Source of the DNA: Candidatus Pelagibacterales bacterium
GTDB lineage: Bacteria > Pseudomonadota > Alphaproteobacteria > Pelagibacterales > Pelagibacteraceae
Assembly (NCBI GenBank): GCA_016882225.1
Contig: VHCA01000001.1
Span: 1-53,202, forward strand
Direction: 5' to 3'
DNA: 53,202 bases
Both the position numbers and the translations under genes were made by a program. Below are positions 1-8,521 of the stretch, piece after piece. The notes below the pieces were generated by a model that made no database searches, was not told the origin of the DNA, and was given only the letters and a program-made list of their open reading frames with translations. Every line of letters starts with the position of its first letter. Within the stretch, counting starts at the first letter, position 1.

Positions 1-316
1 CTGAAATATTTGCTGTTTTCATTTCATAACCATAACCAAAGTCCCATACTAAGTGTCTGATACCATTTAATAAGTGGTAGCAAAAAGACCAGGTGAAACC
101 GATAAGTAAGAATTTTCCAATAAAACTAGATAGAAATTTTTGAAATATAATAAATAACTCAGGTCCAAGTGAAAGAAATACGACCCACAAAATTATCAAA
201 CAGAATGCAATAATATTTATAATTGCAGTCATTCTATGTGTGATGGATAAAAGGGAGGAAAGCTGCCACTTATAAATTTGAATATGCGGAGATAAAGGCG
301 CTGTTTCCTTATCCAT
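1..316 (-). CDS. sdhC: Succinate dehydrogenase cytochrome b556 subunit, 3' end cut by window edge
   Basis: This is the membrane anchor subunit of succinate dehydrogenase (complex II), which carries heme b and passes electrons to ubiquinone in the inner membrane. About 105 N-terminal residues are visible; the rest lies beyond the window start. The N-terminus contains the family motif LSPHIQIYKW, followed by SITHRM at the start of the first membrane helix. Further on, HLLNGIRHLVWD matches the conserved HxxxGxRHLxxD heme-ligand segment. The ATG overlaps the asd stop codon by one base (TAATG), so the gene is probably translationally coupled to asd. sdhD, sdhA and sdhB would be expected outside the window. 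Confidence 0.9.
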   Translation of the reverse strand, partial: MDKETAPLSPHIQIYKWQLSSLLSITHRMTAIINIIAFCLIILWVVFLSLGPELFIIFQKFLSSFIGKFLLIGFTWSFCYHLLNGIRHLVWDFGYGYEMKTANIS

Positions 317-1320
317 TAAATAAATTTTTTAATTAAAAGCTCTGCTATTTGTACAGCATTTAAGGCTGCACCTTTTAATAAATTATCAGATACTACCCAC
401 ATATTAATAGCATTTTTTGTTGGATCTTTTCTAATTCTCGAAATATAGGTCAAATAACTCCCTGTGCTTTCAACAGGAGTTGCATAACCGCCATTTTTTT
501 GTTCATCAATTACTTTACATCCTGGGGCTTTTTGTAAAATCCTTCTAACATCCCCTAGATTAAATTTTTTTCTAAACTCAACATTTACAGCTTCTGAATG
601 AGAAATAAATACAGGAACTCTTACACAAGTTGCTGTAAGTTTTATTCGTTTGTCTAGTATTTTCTTAGTTTCATTTTCCATCTTCCATTCTTCTTTTGTT
701 TGCCCATCTTTTAAGAAAATATCTATATGAGGAATAACGTTAAATGCTATTTGTTTGGTAAATTTTTTTGGAACAATTTTTTTTTTTTGAAACCATTTTT
801 TTGTCTGATCAACAAGTTCATCCATAGCGGCTTTTCCCGCTCCAGAAACAGATTGATAAGTCGACGTTACTACACGAGAAATATTATATCTCTCGTGCAA
901 CGGTTTCAAAGCCACAACAAGTTCAGCTGTAGAACAGTTTGGATTAGCTATAATATTTGTTTTTTTATAATCCTTTAAAGCTTCTGCATTAACTTCAGGA
1001 ACGATAAGTGGAATATTTTTGAATTGTCTAAAATAACTAGAGTAATCTATTACAATCGATTTTTTTGCAATTTTTGGAGCCCATATTTTTGCATTCTTTG
1101 CACCTGCACAAAAGAAAGTTATATCCGCCTTATTAAAATCAAAAGACTCAAGACTTTCTATTTTAATTTTTTTTTTTTTAAATATTAAAGTTTTTCCAGC
1201 GCTTTTTTTTGAAGCAATAATATAAAGCTTTTCAACTGGAAATTTTCTTTTCTCCAAAACATCGATGGTTGTTCTTCCTGCATTTCCTGTGCCACCAACA
1301 ATTGCAATACTATAATTCAT
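316..1320 (-). CDS. asd: Aspartate-semialdehyde dehydrogenase
   Basis: The enzyme reduces aspartyl phosphate to aspartate semialdehyde with NADPH, the branch point to lysine/diaminopimelate, threonine and methionine. The 334-aa length is normal. The N-terminus has the nucleotide-binding glycine motif GGTGNAGRT, and the active-site cysteine is in NPNCSTAE at Cys129. Its start codon overlaps the leuB stop by one base and its stop overlaps the sdhC start by one base, so it sits in the middle of a tightly packed minus-strand operon. The link leuB-asd is common in alphaproteobacteria. The product semialdehyde feeds the pathway containing DapF, which is encoded across the divergent spacer at 7516-7694. 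Confidence 0.96.
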   Translation of the reverse strand: MNYSIAIVGGTGNAGRTTIDVLEKRKFPVEKLYIIASKKSAGKTLIFKKKKIKIESLESFDFNKADITFFCAGAKNAKIWAPKIAKKSIVIDYSSYFRQFKNIPLIVPEVNAEALKDYKKTNIIANPNCSTAELVVALKPLHERYNISRVVTSTYQSVSGAGKAAMDELVDQTKKWFQKKKIVPKKFTKQIAFNVIPHIDIFLKDGQTKEEWKMENETKKILDKRIKLTATCVRVPVFISHSEAVNVEFRKKFNLGDVRRILQKAPGCKVIDEQKNGGYATPVESTGSYLTYISRIRKDPTKNAINMWVVSDNLLKGAALNAVQIAELLIKKFI

Positions 1321-2426
1321 TAGTGTAGTTTTTGTATTACAAGGTTACCCATTTCAGAAGTTGAAACTTTTTTTCTATCTTTTTCCATAATATCTTGAGT
1401 TCTATAACCATCTTTTAATACTTCTCGAACGGCATCATCAAGCATGGTTGCCTCTGAAGGCATATCAAAAGAATATCGAAGCGCCATTGAAAAACTTAAA
1501 ATGGATGCAAGAGGATTTGCTATATTCTTGCCCGCTATATCTGGAGCAGTTCCATGAATTGGTTCATACATAGCTTTAACTTTTCCATTTTTATCTCTCT
1601 CGCTTAAAGATGCTGAGGGCAACATACCAAGCGATCCGGTAAGCATACCAGCTTCATCAGAAAGCATATCACCAAATAAGTTGTCAGTTAAAATAACATC
1701 AAATTGTTTTGGATAGCGAACCAATTGCATTGCACAGTTGTCTGCAAGCATGTGGTTTAATTCAACATCCTTAAATTTAGTTTTATGCAACTCTTCAACC
1801 TCTTCTCTCCATAATAACCCTGCCTCCATAACATTTGATTTTTCACAAGATGTAACTTTATTTTTTCTTTTTCTTGCAAGTTCAAAAGCTGTGATTGCAA
1901 CCCTTCGTATTTCATCAGAAGTATATACATGAGTGTTCACTCCTTTTCTTGAGCCGTCAGGAAGTTTAGAAACTCCTCTTGGTTCTCCAAAATATATCCC
2001 TCCGGTAAGTTCTCTAATAATCATAATATCTAGATCTGATACTATTTCTGGCTTTAGAGTTGAGGCGCTAGAAAGTTCTTTAAAACAAATAGCAGGCCTT
2101 AAATTTGCAAAAAGTTTTAAATCTTTTCGAAGCCGCAGTAATGCCCGTTCAGGTTTTTTTGAAAATTCTAATTTATCCCATTTTGGACCACCAACAGCAC
2201 CTAATAAAACAGCATCACTTTGAAGTGCTAAATTTAAAACACTATCAGTTAAAGGTGTTCCGTGCTTATCATAAGATATACCGCCTGCTAATTCCTCAGT
2301 AATATCAAAGTCAGTTTTTTTGTTTTTATTAAACCAAAGAATAATTTTTTTCACTTCATTCATTACTTCTGGCCCAATTCCATCACCAGCAAGTATTAAA
2401 ATTTTTTTCTTCACGTATATAGCCAA
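1320..2426 (-). CDS. leuB: 3-isopropylmalate dehydrogenase
   Basis: This soluble enzyme oxidises and decarboxylates 3-isopropylmalate to 2-oxoisocaproate, the third step of leucine synthesis, using NAD and Mg2+. The 368-aa protein has the typical N-terminal GDGIGPEVM and the substrate-binding segment [14 protein letters not shown]. It also has the metal-site region [15 protein letters not shown] and the nucleotide-site motif [13 protein letters not shown]. It overlaps the end of leuD by 16 bp and the start of asd by 1 bp, so leuC, leuD, leuB and asd are almost certainly co-transcribed and translationally coupled. The start [16 protein letters not shown] fits the family N-terminus. Confidence 0.96.
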   Translation of the reverse strand: MAIYVKKKILILAGDGIGPEVMNEVKKIILWFNKNKKTDFDITEELAGGISYDKHGTPLTDSVLNLALQSDAVLLGAVGGPKWDKLEFSKKPERALLRLRKDLKLFANLRPAICFKELSSASTLKPEIVSDLDIMIIRELTGGIYFGEPRGVSKLPDGSRKGVNTHVYTSDEIRRVAITAFELARKRKNKVTSCEKSNVMEAGLLWREEVEELHKTKFKDVELNHMLADNCAMQLVRYPKQFDVILTDNLFGDMLSDEAGMLTGSLGMLPSASLSERDKNGKVKAMYEPIHGTAPDIAGKNIANPLASILSFSMALRYSFDMPSEATMLDDAVREVLKDGYRTQDIMEKDRKKVSTSEMGNLVIQKLH

Positions 2427-3016
2427 GGAGTTAAAGTTTTTTTCTTATCTTCAAAAGTTGATATTTTTTGATTTTTATTTAATGTAAGTGCAATGTCGTC
2501 ATATCCTTTCATCAAGCATTCCTTTTTGAAAGGATCTATATCAAAATCAATTGGCCGGTTATCTCCCTTATGTATTTTTTGATCTTCTAAATCTATTTCA
2601 ATTTCTTTCTTTTTATCTGCCAACTCACTAAGTTCCTTAACTAATTTTTCATCTAGCACAATTGGTAAGATTCCGTTTTTAAAACAATTATTATAAAATA
2701 TGTCAGCAAAACTTGGTGCGATTACGCATTTGATACCAAAATCTAAAAGTGCCCATGGTGCATGCTCTCTAGATGAACCACATCCGAAATTTTTTCCAGA
2801 TATTAAAATTTTTGCTTTATTAAAAGGAGCTTGATTTAGGATAAAATCCTTAATCTCATTTCCTTTTTCATCAAATCTTAACTCATAAAATAATCCAGCT
2901 CCAAGGCCTGTTCGTTTAATAGTTTTTAAAAATTGTTTTGGAATAATCATGTCTGTATCAACATTCATTATTGAAACATGTGCTGCCAAAGCTTTGAACC
3001 TTTCAAATTTTTTCAT
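2411..3016 (-). CDS. leuD: 3-isopropylmalate dehydratase small subunit
   Basis: The small subunit of isopropylmalate isomerase forms the swivel domain that, with LeuC, interconverts 2- and 3-isopropylmalate. The 201-aa length is standard. The family motif [17 protein letters not shown] is intact, and the N-terminal [14 protein letters not shown] is typical. The start codon shares its last base with the leuC stop, and the 3' end overlaps leuB by 16 bp. Such coupling fits equimolar production of the two subunits. Nothing suggests the homoaconitase or aconitase branch; the neighbouring leuB supports leucine synthesis. Confidence 0.96.
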   Translation of the reverse strand: MKKFERFKALAAHVSIMNVDTDMIIPKQFLKTIKRTGLGAGLFYELRFDEKGNEIKDFILNQAPFNKAKILISGKNFGCGSSREHAPWALLDFGIKCVIAPSFADIFYNNCFKNGILPIVLDEKLVKELSELADKKKEIEIDLEDQKIHKGDNRPIDFDIDPFKKECLMKGYDDIALTLNKNQKISTFEDKKKTLTPWLYT

Positions 3017-4416
3017 TAAGAAAATTTCCTAATATCAACAAATTTACCCTCAATAGCAGCTGCTGCTGCCATCACTGGACTTACTAAATGAGTTCTTCCA
3101 CCTCGACCTTGGCGGCCTTCAAAGTTTCGGTTTGAAGTTGAAGCACATCTCTCCTTTGGCTTTAATTGATCTGGATTCATACCGAGACACATTGAGCAAC
3201 CTGGCTCTCTCCAATCAAATCCTGCTTCTTTCAATATTTTATCAATTCCCTCTTTTTCTGCCTGTATTTTTACAAGACCAGATCCTGGAACTACCATGGC
3301 AGAAACTTGTTTATTAACTTTCTTGCCTTTAACAACTTTTGCAACTGCTCTTAAATCTTCGATTCTTCCGTTGGTACATGAACCTATAAAAACTTTATCA
3401 ATTGATATTTCTTGGATCGGAGTATTTGGCTCAAGTCCCATATACTCTAAAGATCTTAGCATGGATTTTTTTCTATCTTCATTTTTTTCAGTTTTTGGAT
3501 CTGGAACTTTACCTGTTACTGGAGATATATCCTGAGGACTTGTCCCCCATGTTACTGTTGGTACAATATCATTCCCATTTAAATAAACTTCCCTATCAAA
3601 TTTAGCATTTTCCTCAGTAAATAGTGTTTTCCAGTAAGCTAAAGCTTTATCCCAATCTTTGTTTTGTGGGGCCATGGGTCTACCTTTAATATAGTCAAAA
3701 GTTTTTTGATCTGGAGCAACCAATCCAGCCCTCGCTCCACCTTCAATACTCATATTGCAAACAGTCATTCTCTCTTCCATAGAAAAATTTCTAAAAACCT
3801 CACCACAGTATTCAATTACATATCCTGTTCCACCTGCGGTGCCGATTTTTCCAATAATTGATAAAATTACATCTTTTGCAGTGACACCTTCTGGAAGCTT
3901 TCCATCAACACAAATTTTAAAATTTTTTGCTCTACTTTGTATTAATGTTTGAGTTGCAAGCACATGTTCAACCTCTGACGTTCCAATTCCAAAGGCGAGT
4001 GCACCAAAAGCTCCATGAGTAGAAGTGTGGCTATCTCCACAAACAATTGTCATCCCTGGCTGAGTAAAGCCTTGTTCTGGTCCTATGACATGAACAATTC
4101 CTTGTCTTTTGTCAGTTAACCCAAAAAATTCAATACCAAAATCTTTACAATTCTTTGAGAGTGCTTCGACCTGAATTGCAGACTCTTTATCTTTAATTCC
4201 CTTAGATCTGTCTGAAGTTGGGACGTTGTGGTCAACAACAGCTAGAGTAGATTTAGGAGCTCTAACTTTTCTTTTATTAATTCTAAGCCCCTCAAAAGCT
4301 TGAGGGCTTGTAACCTCGTGTACTAAATGTCGGTCAATATATAATAAAGATGTTCCATCTTTTTGTTCTTCAACTAAATGGCTTTCCCATATCTTATCGT
4401 AAAGAGTCTTTGGCAT
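3016..4416 (-). CDS. leuC: 3-isopropylmalate dehydratase large subunit
   Basis: The aconitase-family large subunit carries the [4Fe-4S] cluster for dehydration and rehydration of isopropylmalate. At 466 aa it has the expected bacterial LeuC length. Seen in the sequence are [17 protein letters not shown] in the N-terminal half, the first cluster cysteine in [13 protein letters not shown], and the remaining two in [29 protein letters not shown] near the C-terminus is the canonical substrate-binding loop. The gene begins 20 bp after rplS, with no terminator between them, so leucine genes may be read from the ribosomal-protein promoter upstream. Confidence 0.96.
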   Translation of the reverse strand: MPKTLYDKIWESHLVEEQKDGTSLLYIDRHLVHEVTSPQAFEGLRINKRKVRAPKSTLAVVDHNVPTSDRSKGIKDKESAIQVEALSKNCKDFGIEFFGLTDKRQGIVHVIGPEQGFTQPGMTIVCGDSHTSTHGAFGALAFGIGTSEVEHVLATQTLIQSRAKNFKICVDGKLPEGVTAKDVILSIIGKIGTAGGTGYVIEYCGEVFRNFSMEERMTVCNMSIEGGARAGLVAPDQKTFDYIKGRPMAPQNKDWDKALAYWKTLFTEENAKFDREVYLNGNDIVPTVTWGTSPQDISPVTGKVPDPKTEKNEDRKKSMLRSLEYMGLEPNTPIQEISIDKVFIGSCTNGRIEDLRAVAKVVKGKKVNKQVSAMVVPGSGLVKIQAEKEGIDKILKEAGFDWREPGCSMCLGMNPDQLKPKERCASTSNRNFEGRQGRGGRTHLVSPVMAAAAAIEGKFVDIRKFS

Positions 4417-4436
4417 ATAAAAGCTAAAAGAAATTT

Positions 4437-4982
4437 TTATTTCTTTTTCTTTTCTTTATCAATCTTTGGCTCTAGAGGCTTTTCTTCTTTTTTTATAGGA
4501 TCTGCAACTTTTTTAGGGGCATCCGCCACAACTTGAGGATTAACTTGACCCTCTAGTTCCTGTACCACCTCTTTTGAAGGAAGAGGCTGCATAATATCAA
4601 CACCAATTTTTTTTCTAATTTTTTCTGCAATTCTTGCAGATTTTCCTTTTCTATCTCTCAAATAGTACAGTTTTGCTCTTCTAACTTTACCTGTTCTTAT
4701 AACTTCAACCGATTCAACGTTTGGACTATGTATTGGGAAAAGTCTTTCGACACCCTCACCAAAGGAAATTTTTCTAACAGTAAAAGTTGAATTAATTCCA
4801 CGGTTTTTTCTTGCAATACAAACTCCCTCGAAAGCCTGTATACGCTGTCTTTTTCCTTCAACTATTCGCACATTAACTTTAATAGTATCGCCCGGTGAAA
4901 ACTCAGGTATTTTTTTCTTTTCACCAATTTTTTTTATGTGCTCTCTATCTAAATCTTCAATTCTCATGGATAAATTTTGCAT
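4437..4982 (-). CDS. rplS: Ribosomal protein L19 with long charged C-terminal tail
   Basis: L19 sits at the interface of the 30S and 50S subunits. The core (about residues 10-125) shows the family pattern [29 protein letters not shown] and [18 protein letters not shown]19 is usually about 115-130 aa; this one has 181 aa, with a low-complexity tail rich in K, E, P and V ending in a lysine run. The neighbouring S16 is also extended. The gene starts 7 bp after trmD in the conserved order rpsP-trmD-rplS. The tail was not predicted from context, but it is in frame with no sign of a frameshift. Confidence 0.95.
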   Translation of the reverse strand: MQNLSMRIEDLDREHIKKIGEKKKIPEFSPGDTIKVNVRIVEGKRQRIQAFEGVCIARKNRGINSTFTVRKISFGEGVERLFPIHSPNVESVEVIRTGKVRRAKLYYLRDRKGKSARIAEKIRKKIGVDIMQPLPSKEVVQELEGQVNPQVVADAPKKVADPIKKEEKPLEPKIDKEKKKK

Positions 4983-4989
4983 TAATAAA

Positions 4990-5679
4990 TTATTGTTTAT
5001 GATACTTTTCCCATAAATCTTTTCTCTGGCGTCGTGTTATATCCTCAGATTGTTTCAAGCGCCAGTCCTTAATTTTTGAATGATTCCCAGATAAAAGAAC
5101 TTCTGGAACTTTTTTTCCATTCCAAACTTGTGGCTTAGTATAATGAGGATACTCAAGTAAATTATTTTCGAAACTCTCCTCTAACAATGAAGTTTCATTA
5201 CCAACTACTCCTGGAAGTAATCTAATTGTTGCATCAAGAAGTGTGAATGCTGCTGTTTCTCCCCCCGACAATACATAGTCCCCAACACTAATCTCTCGCA
5301 TATTTCTGGACTCTATTATTCTTTGATCAATACCCTCGAAGTGACCACAAAATATATTTATCCATTTATTTTGGATAAGTTCGTGAGCTATTTTTTGATT
5401 AAATCTTTCTCCTTTTGCACTTAGATAAATAACTTGATCATTTTTTGATGCTAAATTTTTTTCTAAACAAGCATCAATAACATCAGCTCTCATAACCATG
5501 CCACTGCCTCCGCCAAAAGGTTTATCATCTACTGAACCATGTTTATCAAAAGCATAGTCTCTAATGTTTACAACATCTAAAGACCAAATTTTTTTTTCTC
5601 TAGCTTTTTTGTAAAGTCCTATATCTAAAATTCCGGGAAAGAATTCAGGATATAAAGTAAAGACTTTTACTGACCACAT
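4990..5679 (-). CDS. trmD: tRNA (guanine-N1-)-methyltransferase
   Basis: TrmD methylates G37 next to the anticodon, preventing +1 frameshifting; it is a trefoil-knot SPOUT enzyme acting as a dimer with S-adenosylmethionine. The 229-aa protein shows the family start [14 protein letters not shown], the catalytic-region motif [13 protein letters not shown], and the knot segments [12 protein letters not shown] and [13 protein letters not shown]. The position between rpsP (6 bp upstream) and rplS (7 bp downstream) is canonical. What is odd is that rimM, normally between rpsP and trmD, is not there. Confidence 0.96.
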   Translation of the reverse strand: MWSVKVFTLYPEFFPGILDIGLYKKAREKKIWSLDVVNIRDYAFDKHGSVDDKPFGGGSGMVMRADVIDACLEKNLASKNDQVIYLSAKGERFNQKIAHELIQNKWINIFCGHFEGIDQRIIESRNMREISVGDYVLSGGETAAFTLLDATIRLLPGVVGNETSLLEESFENNLLEYPHYTKPQVWNGKKVPEVLLSGNHSKIKDWRLKQSEDITRRQRKDLWEKYHKQ

Positions 5680-5685
5680 ACAACC

Positions 5686-6144
5686 TTATGCTTTTTTTTC
5701 TTCTGCTGGTTTTGCTACCTCGGGTGCTTTAGCTGGTTGCTTCGGTTGCTCTTTTGGAGTCTCTGCAGCTGGAGCGGCTGGTGCTGCTTCTACTTTAGCT
5801 TCTGTTTTTTGCTCCGGAGCTTGTTGTGCTTTTAATCTTTCCTGAGTTTTTTTTCTTGGTAAAGCTTTCTGAGGATTATTTCTTTTTTCTGGTACAGGAG
5901 CTAATTTTGCTTCTCCTAAAAATCTTGCAACTCTAAAAGTTGGCTGAGCACCAATTTTCAACCAATGCTTAATTCTTTCAGAATCTAAACTTATTCTCTC
6001 AGGTTTTGATTTTGGAATAAGCGGATTAAAATAACCTACTTTTTCAATAAACTTACCATCTCTTGGGTATCTAGAGTCTGCAATAACAACTCTATATACC
6101 GGTCTTTTTTTTGTTCCTCCTCTTGCTAGTCGTATTCTAAGCAT
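5686..6144 (-). CDS. rpsP: Ribosomal protein S16 with Ala/Pro/Glu/Lys tail
   Basis: S16 is a 30S assembly protein. The first ~80 residues are the conserved core ([37 protein letters not shown]). Beyond it lies a ~70-residue tail dominated by A, P, K, E and Q, giving 152 aa against about 80-100 for short S16 proteins. Extended tails on S16 are known in alphaproteobacteria. The DNA under the tail is clearly richer in GC than its surroundings because of Ala and Pro codons, so this local shift need not mean transfer. The gene follows ffh by 9 bp and precedes trmD by 6 bp. Confidence 0.95.
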   Translation of the reverse strand: MLRIRLARGGTKKRPVYRVVIADSRYPRDGKFIEKVGYFNPLIPKSKPERISLDSERIKHWLKIGAQPTFRVARFLGEAKLAPVPEKRNNPQKALPRKKTQERLKAQQAPEQKTEAKVEAAPAAPAAETPKEQPKQPAKAPEVAKPAEEKKA

Positions 6145-6153
6145 TTTTCCTTT

Positions 6154-7515
6154 CTATTTTAGATTGTTAAATAATTCTGGAGGAATACCATCTGGACCTC
6201 CAAAATTTCTTCCTCCACCTTGAGACATTTTTTTCATCATGTTCGTCATCATTTTATGTTGTTTCAGAAGCTTGTTTACCAAGGCGATTTCTGTTCCAGC
6301 TCCATGTGCAATCCTTTTTTTTCTAGAACCATCTATAATTTTAGGATTTTCTCTTTCTTTTGGAGTCATAGAGAGAATAACTGCCTCTTGTTGATTTAAA
6401 ATATTTTCATCGATATCAGCTTCATCAAGCTGTTTTTTAATTTTTGAAATACCAGGGATCATTCCAAGAACTTTTCCCATTCCACCAATTTTTTTCATTT
6501 GCCTAATCTGTTTTAAATAATCATTAAACGTAAATTGCCCTTTTTTGAGACTGTCTTCTAATTCCTCAATCTCTTCTTTCTTTAAATCTTCTGAAACCTT
6601 TTCAACTAAGGAAACAATGTCACCCATTCCAAGAATTCTATTTGCAATTCTTTCTGGATAAAAAACTTCTATATCTTCAACTTTTTCACCAACACCTAAA
6701 AATTTAATTGGGCAACCTGTCACTGATCGCATACTTAAAGCAGCTCCGCCTTTACCATCACCATCAACTCTTGTTAAAATAACCCCTGTTAAATCCACAG
6801 CTTTTTTAAATTCGGTAGCAATATTCACTGCATCCTGTCCTGTTAAAGAGTCTGCAACTAGTAGTATTTCTACAGGATTTATTATTTTTTTAAGCGATAC
6901 AAGTTCATTCATCATTACTGTATCAATCTGAGTTCTTCCTGCAGTGTCAAAAATAATTACATCAGATCCTGACAAGGATGCTGCTGATAGGGATCGTTGA
7001 GTAATATCTGTTGGAAGCTGTCCTTCTACAATCGGAAGTGAATATAAGCTATGTTGTTTTGATAAAATTTCTAATTGTTGTTGAGCTGCTGGACGATAGA
7101 CGTCTAGGCTAACTAACATGATTTTTTTTTTAAAATTTTTTTCTAAATACTTTGCAACCTTAGCAGAAGTGGTTGTTTTGCCCGATCCCTGTAATCCTAT
7201 CATCATAATTTTAACTGGGGGAACAACATTAAGGTTTATATCTGAGTTAGAACTACCAAGAACTCTTACTAGTTCATCAAAAACAATTTTAACTAAGAAC
7301 TGTCCTGGAGTTACAGATTTAAGAACCTCTTGACCAATCGCCTTAGGCCTAACTTGATTTACAAAGTCTTTTGCAACAGATAAAGCAACATCGGACTCGA
7401 GAAGGGCCTGTCGTATTTTTCGAAGACCTTCATCCACATGCTTTTCTTCAAGTCTAGTACTCTTGTTAAAAAAAGAGAAAACTGACTCAATTTTACTCGT
7501 TAAATTTTCAAACAT
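6154..7515 (-). CDS. ffh: Signal recognition particle GTPase Ffh (SRP54)
   Basis: Ffh binds signal sequences of nascent membrane proteins and, with SRP RNA, delivers ribosomes to FtsY. The 453-aa protein has the N domain, then the G domain with P-loop GLQGSGKTTTSAKVA, DVYRPAAQQQL, DTAGRTQID and TRVDGDGKGGAALS. The methionine-rich M domain follows (KMMTNMMKKM) and ends in a Gly/Asn-rich tail. The ATG is fixed because an in-frame TGA lies just upstream, and GGAG is about 10 bases before it. ffh heads the rpsP-trmD-rplS operon. Its leader is unusually structured (see 7516-7624), and its partner ftsY is encoded divergently 1 kb away. Confidence 0.97.
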   Translation of the reverse strand: MFENLTSKIESVFSFFNKSTRLEEKHVDEGLRKIRQALLESDVALSVAKDFVNQVRPKAIGQEVLKSVTPGQFLVKIVFDELVRVLGSSNSDINLNVVPPVKIMMIGLQGSGKTTTSAKVAKYLEKNFKKKIMLVSLDVYRPAAQQQLEILSKQHSLYSLPIVEGQLPTDITQRSLSAASLSGSDVIIFDTAGRTQIDTVMMNELVSLKKIINPVEILLVADSLTGQDAVNIATEFKKAVDLTGVILTRVDGDGKGGAALSMRSVTGCPIKFLGVGEKVEDIEVFYPERIANRILGMGDIVSLVEKVSEDLKKEEIEELEDSLKKGQFTFNDYLKQIRQMKKIGGMGKVLGMIPGISKIKKQLDEADIDENILNQQEAVILSMTPKERENPKIIDGSRKKRIAHGAGTEIALVNKLLKQHKMMTNMMKKMSQGGGRNFGGPDGIPPELFNNLK

Positions 7516-7624
7516 TTTTCATTTGCTCCAGCAGCAATTGCACTAGTGGGCGAATATCGCTGACTAGTGTTGATCTCCTTCTTGGAAGGACACCACAAAA
7601 CCTGCTAATTTTTGTGGAAAATTA
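7508..7624 (-). promoter_or_regulatory. Candidate structured RNA leader of ffh (three hairpins, possible pseudoknot)
   Basis: The spacer holds three perfect inverted repeats in a row. Read on the minus strand they are CCACAAAA/TTTTGTGG with a 9-nt loop (7593-7617), TCCTTC/GAAGGA with a 3-nt loop (7576-7590), and CACTAGT/ACTAGTG enclosing GCGA/TCGC with a 3-nt loop (7541-7569). The first loop contains AGCAG, which can pair with CTGCT (7530-7534) immediately before the GGAG ribosome-binding site of ffh. The RNA could therefore switch SD exposure. It is not 4.5S RNA: the GGAA tetraloop with flanking SRP54-binding bases is absent. The function, strand and fold are inferred from pairing only. Confidence 0.45.
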
Positions 7625-7631
7625 CGCTAAA

Positions 7632-7658
7632 GGTATAATTTACTATTTTAAAAGTCAA
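7632..7658 (-). promoter_or_regulatory. Possible ffh promoter
   Basis: On the minus strand TTGACT (7658-7653) is followed after 15 bases by TATACC (7637-7632). The spacing is shorter than the ideal 17, so support is moderate. Transcription would start near 7625 and give a leader of about 110 nt containing the three hairpins. Confidence 0.3.
7634..7639 (+). promoter_or_regulatory. Possible -10 element for dapF-ftsY
   Basis: A perfect TATAAT lies about 55 bases before the dapF start on the plus strand. No good -35 box is seen at the usual distance. It overlaps the candidate minus-strand -10 of ffh, so the two divergent transcripts might compete for polymerase. Confidence 0.3.
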
Positions 7659-7694
7659 TAATTGCTAATAATTTAGTTATCAATTTCTCTATCA

Positions 7695-8516
7695 ATGGAA
7701 CTTCAAGCTTACAGAATGGATGGTTTAGGTAATGACTTCATTATCATCGATAGACGTAAAAAAAAAATCGATCTCACTAAAGATACGATTTTAAAAATTG
7801 CAGATAGAAAAATAGGGATAGGTTGTGATCAGGTTATCATCATTGATAAGGATAAAGAAAAAAAAACAGATGCCAAAATTACTTTTTTTAATTCAGATGG
7901 TGGTCAAGTAGCGGCCTGTGGTAATGGAAGTAGATGTATTTCTTTTTTTCTAATGCAAGAAAAAAATAGAAAAAAATCATCTATTAACACTGAGAGCGGA
8001 ATCTTAACCGCGCAGCTTAAGCAAGCTAATGAAATCAGCATTGATATGGGTAAACCAAGTTTTTTATGGAATAAAATTCCATTAGTTAAAAAGATGAATC
8101 ACAAAAAAGTTTTAATAAAACTTAAAAATAACCAAAGTTTTATTGGCTATACCCTAAGTGTTGGAAACCCACATATTATTATTTTTAAAAATATAACAAT
8201 TGAAAAACTAAAAGAAATTGGACCGGTAATAGAACATCATAATTATTTTCCAGAACGATGTAATGTTACTTTCGCAAGAATCTTGGATAGAAAAAACATT
8301 GAAATCAAAGTCTGGGAAAGGGGAGCTGGTCTTACTCAGGCTTGTGGAACCGCTGCTTGTGCTACTGTTGTGGCATCATCAAAACAAAGACTTACGGGGA
8401 GACAGGCGAGCATCCATTTTAAAAATGGTACCTTACATATACATTGGCAACCCAATAATCGTATCATCATGACTGGATCGGTATCTCCAATCTACAAGGT
8501 CTCATTAAATATTTAA
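7695..8516 (+). CDS. dapF: Diaminopimelate epimerase
   Basis: DapF converts LL- to meso-diaminopimelate, the precursor of lysine and of the peptidoglycan cross-link. It is a cofactor-independent epimerase with two catalytic cysteines. Both are visible: Cys75 in ACGNGSRC and Cys217 in GLTQACGTAACA. The N-terminal MDGLGNDF is the family signature, and 273 aa is the normal length. The gene starts without an obvious Shine-Dalgarno sequence. It lies divergently from ffh and 5 bp before ftsY. In many alphaproteobacteria a methylthiotransferase gene lies between dapF and ftsY; here it is missing. Confidence 0.96.
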   Translation: MELQAYRMDGLGNDFIIIDRRKKKIDLTKDTILKIADRKIGIGCDQVIIIDKDKEKKTDAKITFFNSDGGQVAACGNGSRCISFFLMQEKNRKKSSINTESGILTAQLKQANEISIDMGKPSFLWNKIPLVKKMNHKKVLIKLKNNQSFIGYTLSVGNPHIIIFKNITIEKLKEIGPVIEHHNYFPERCNVTFARILDRKNIEIKVWERGAGLTQACGTAACATVVASSKQRLTGRQASIHFKNGTLHIHWQPNNRIIMTGSVSPIYKVSLNI

Positions 8517-8521
8517 CTAAG

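Noticed and set aside
5700-5860. Higher-GC patch in rpsP as a sign of transfer
   Set aside because: The GC rise is explained by Ala and Pro codons of the low-complexity S16 tail.
7508-7543. GTG-started 11-codon upstream frame overlapping the ffh start
   Set aside because: No ribosome site in front of it and too short to judge; likely chance.
7516-7694. Possible 4.5S SRP RNA between ffh and dapF-ftsY
   Set aside because: Position is tempting, but the GGAA tetraloop with flanking conserved bases that binds Ffh is absent, and the three short hairpins do not form one long rod.
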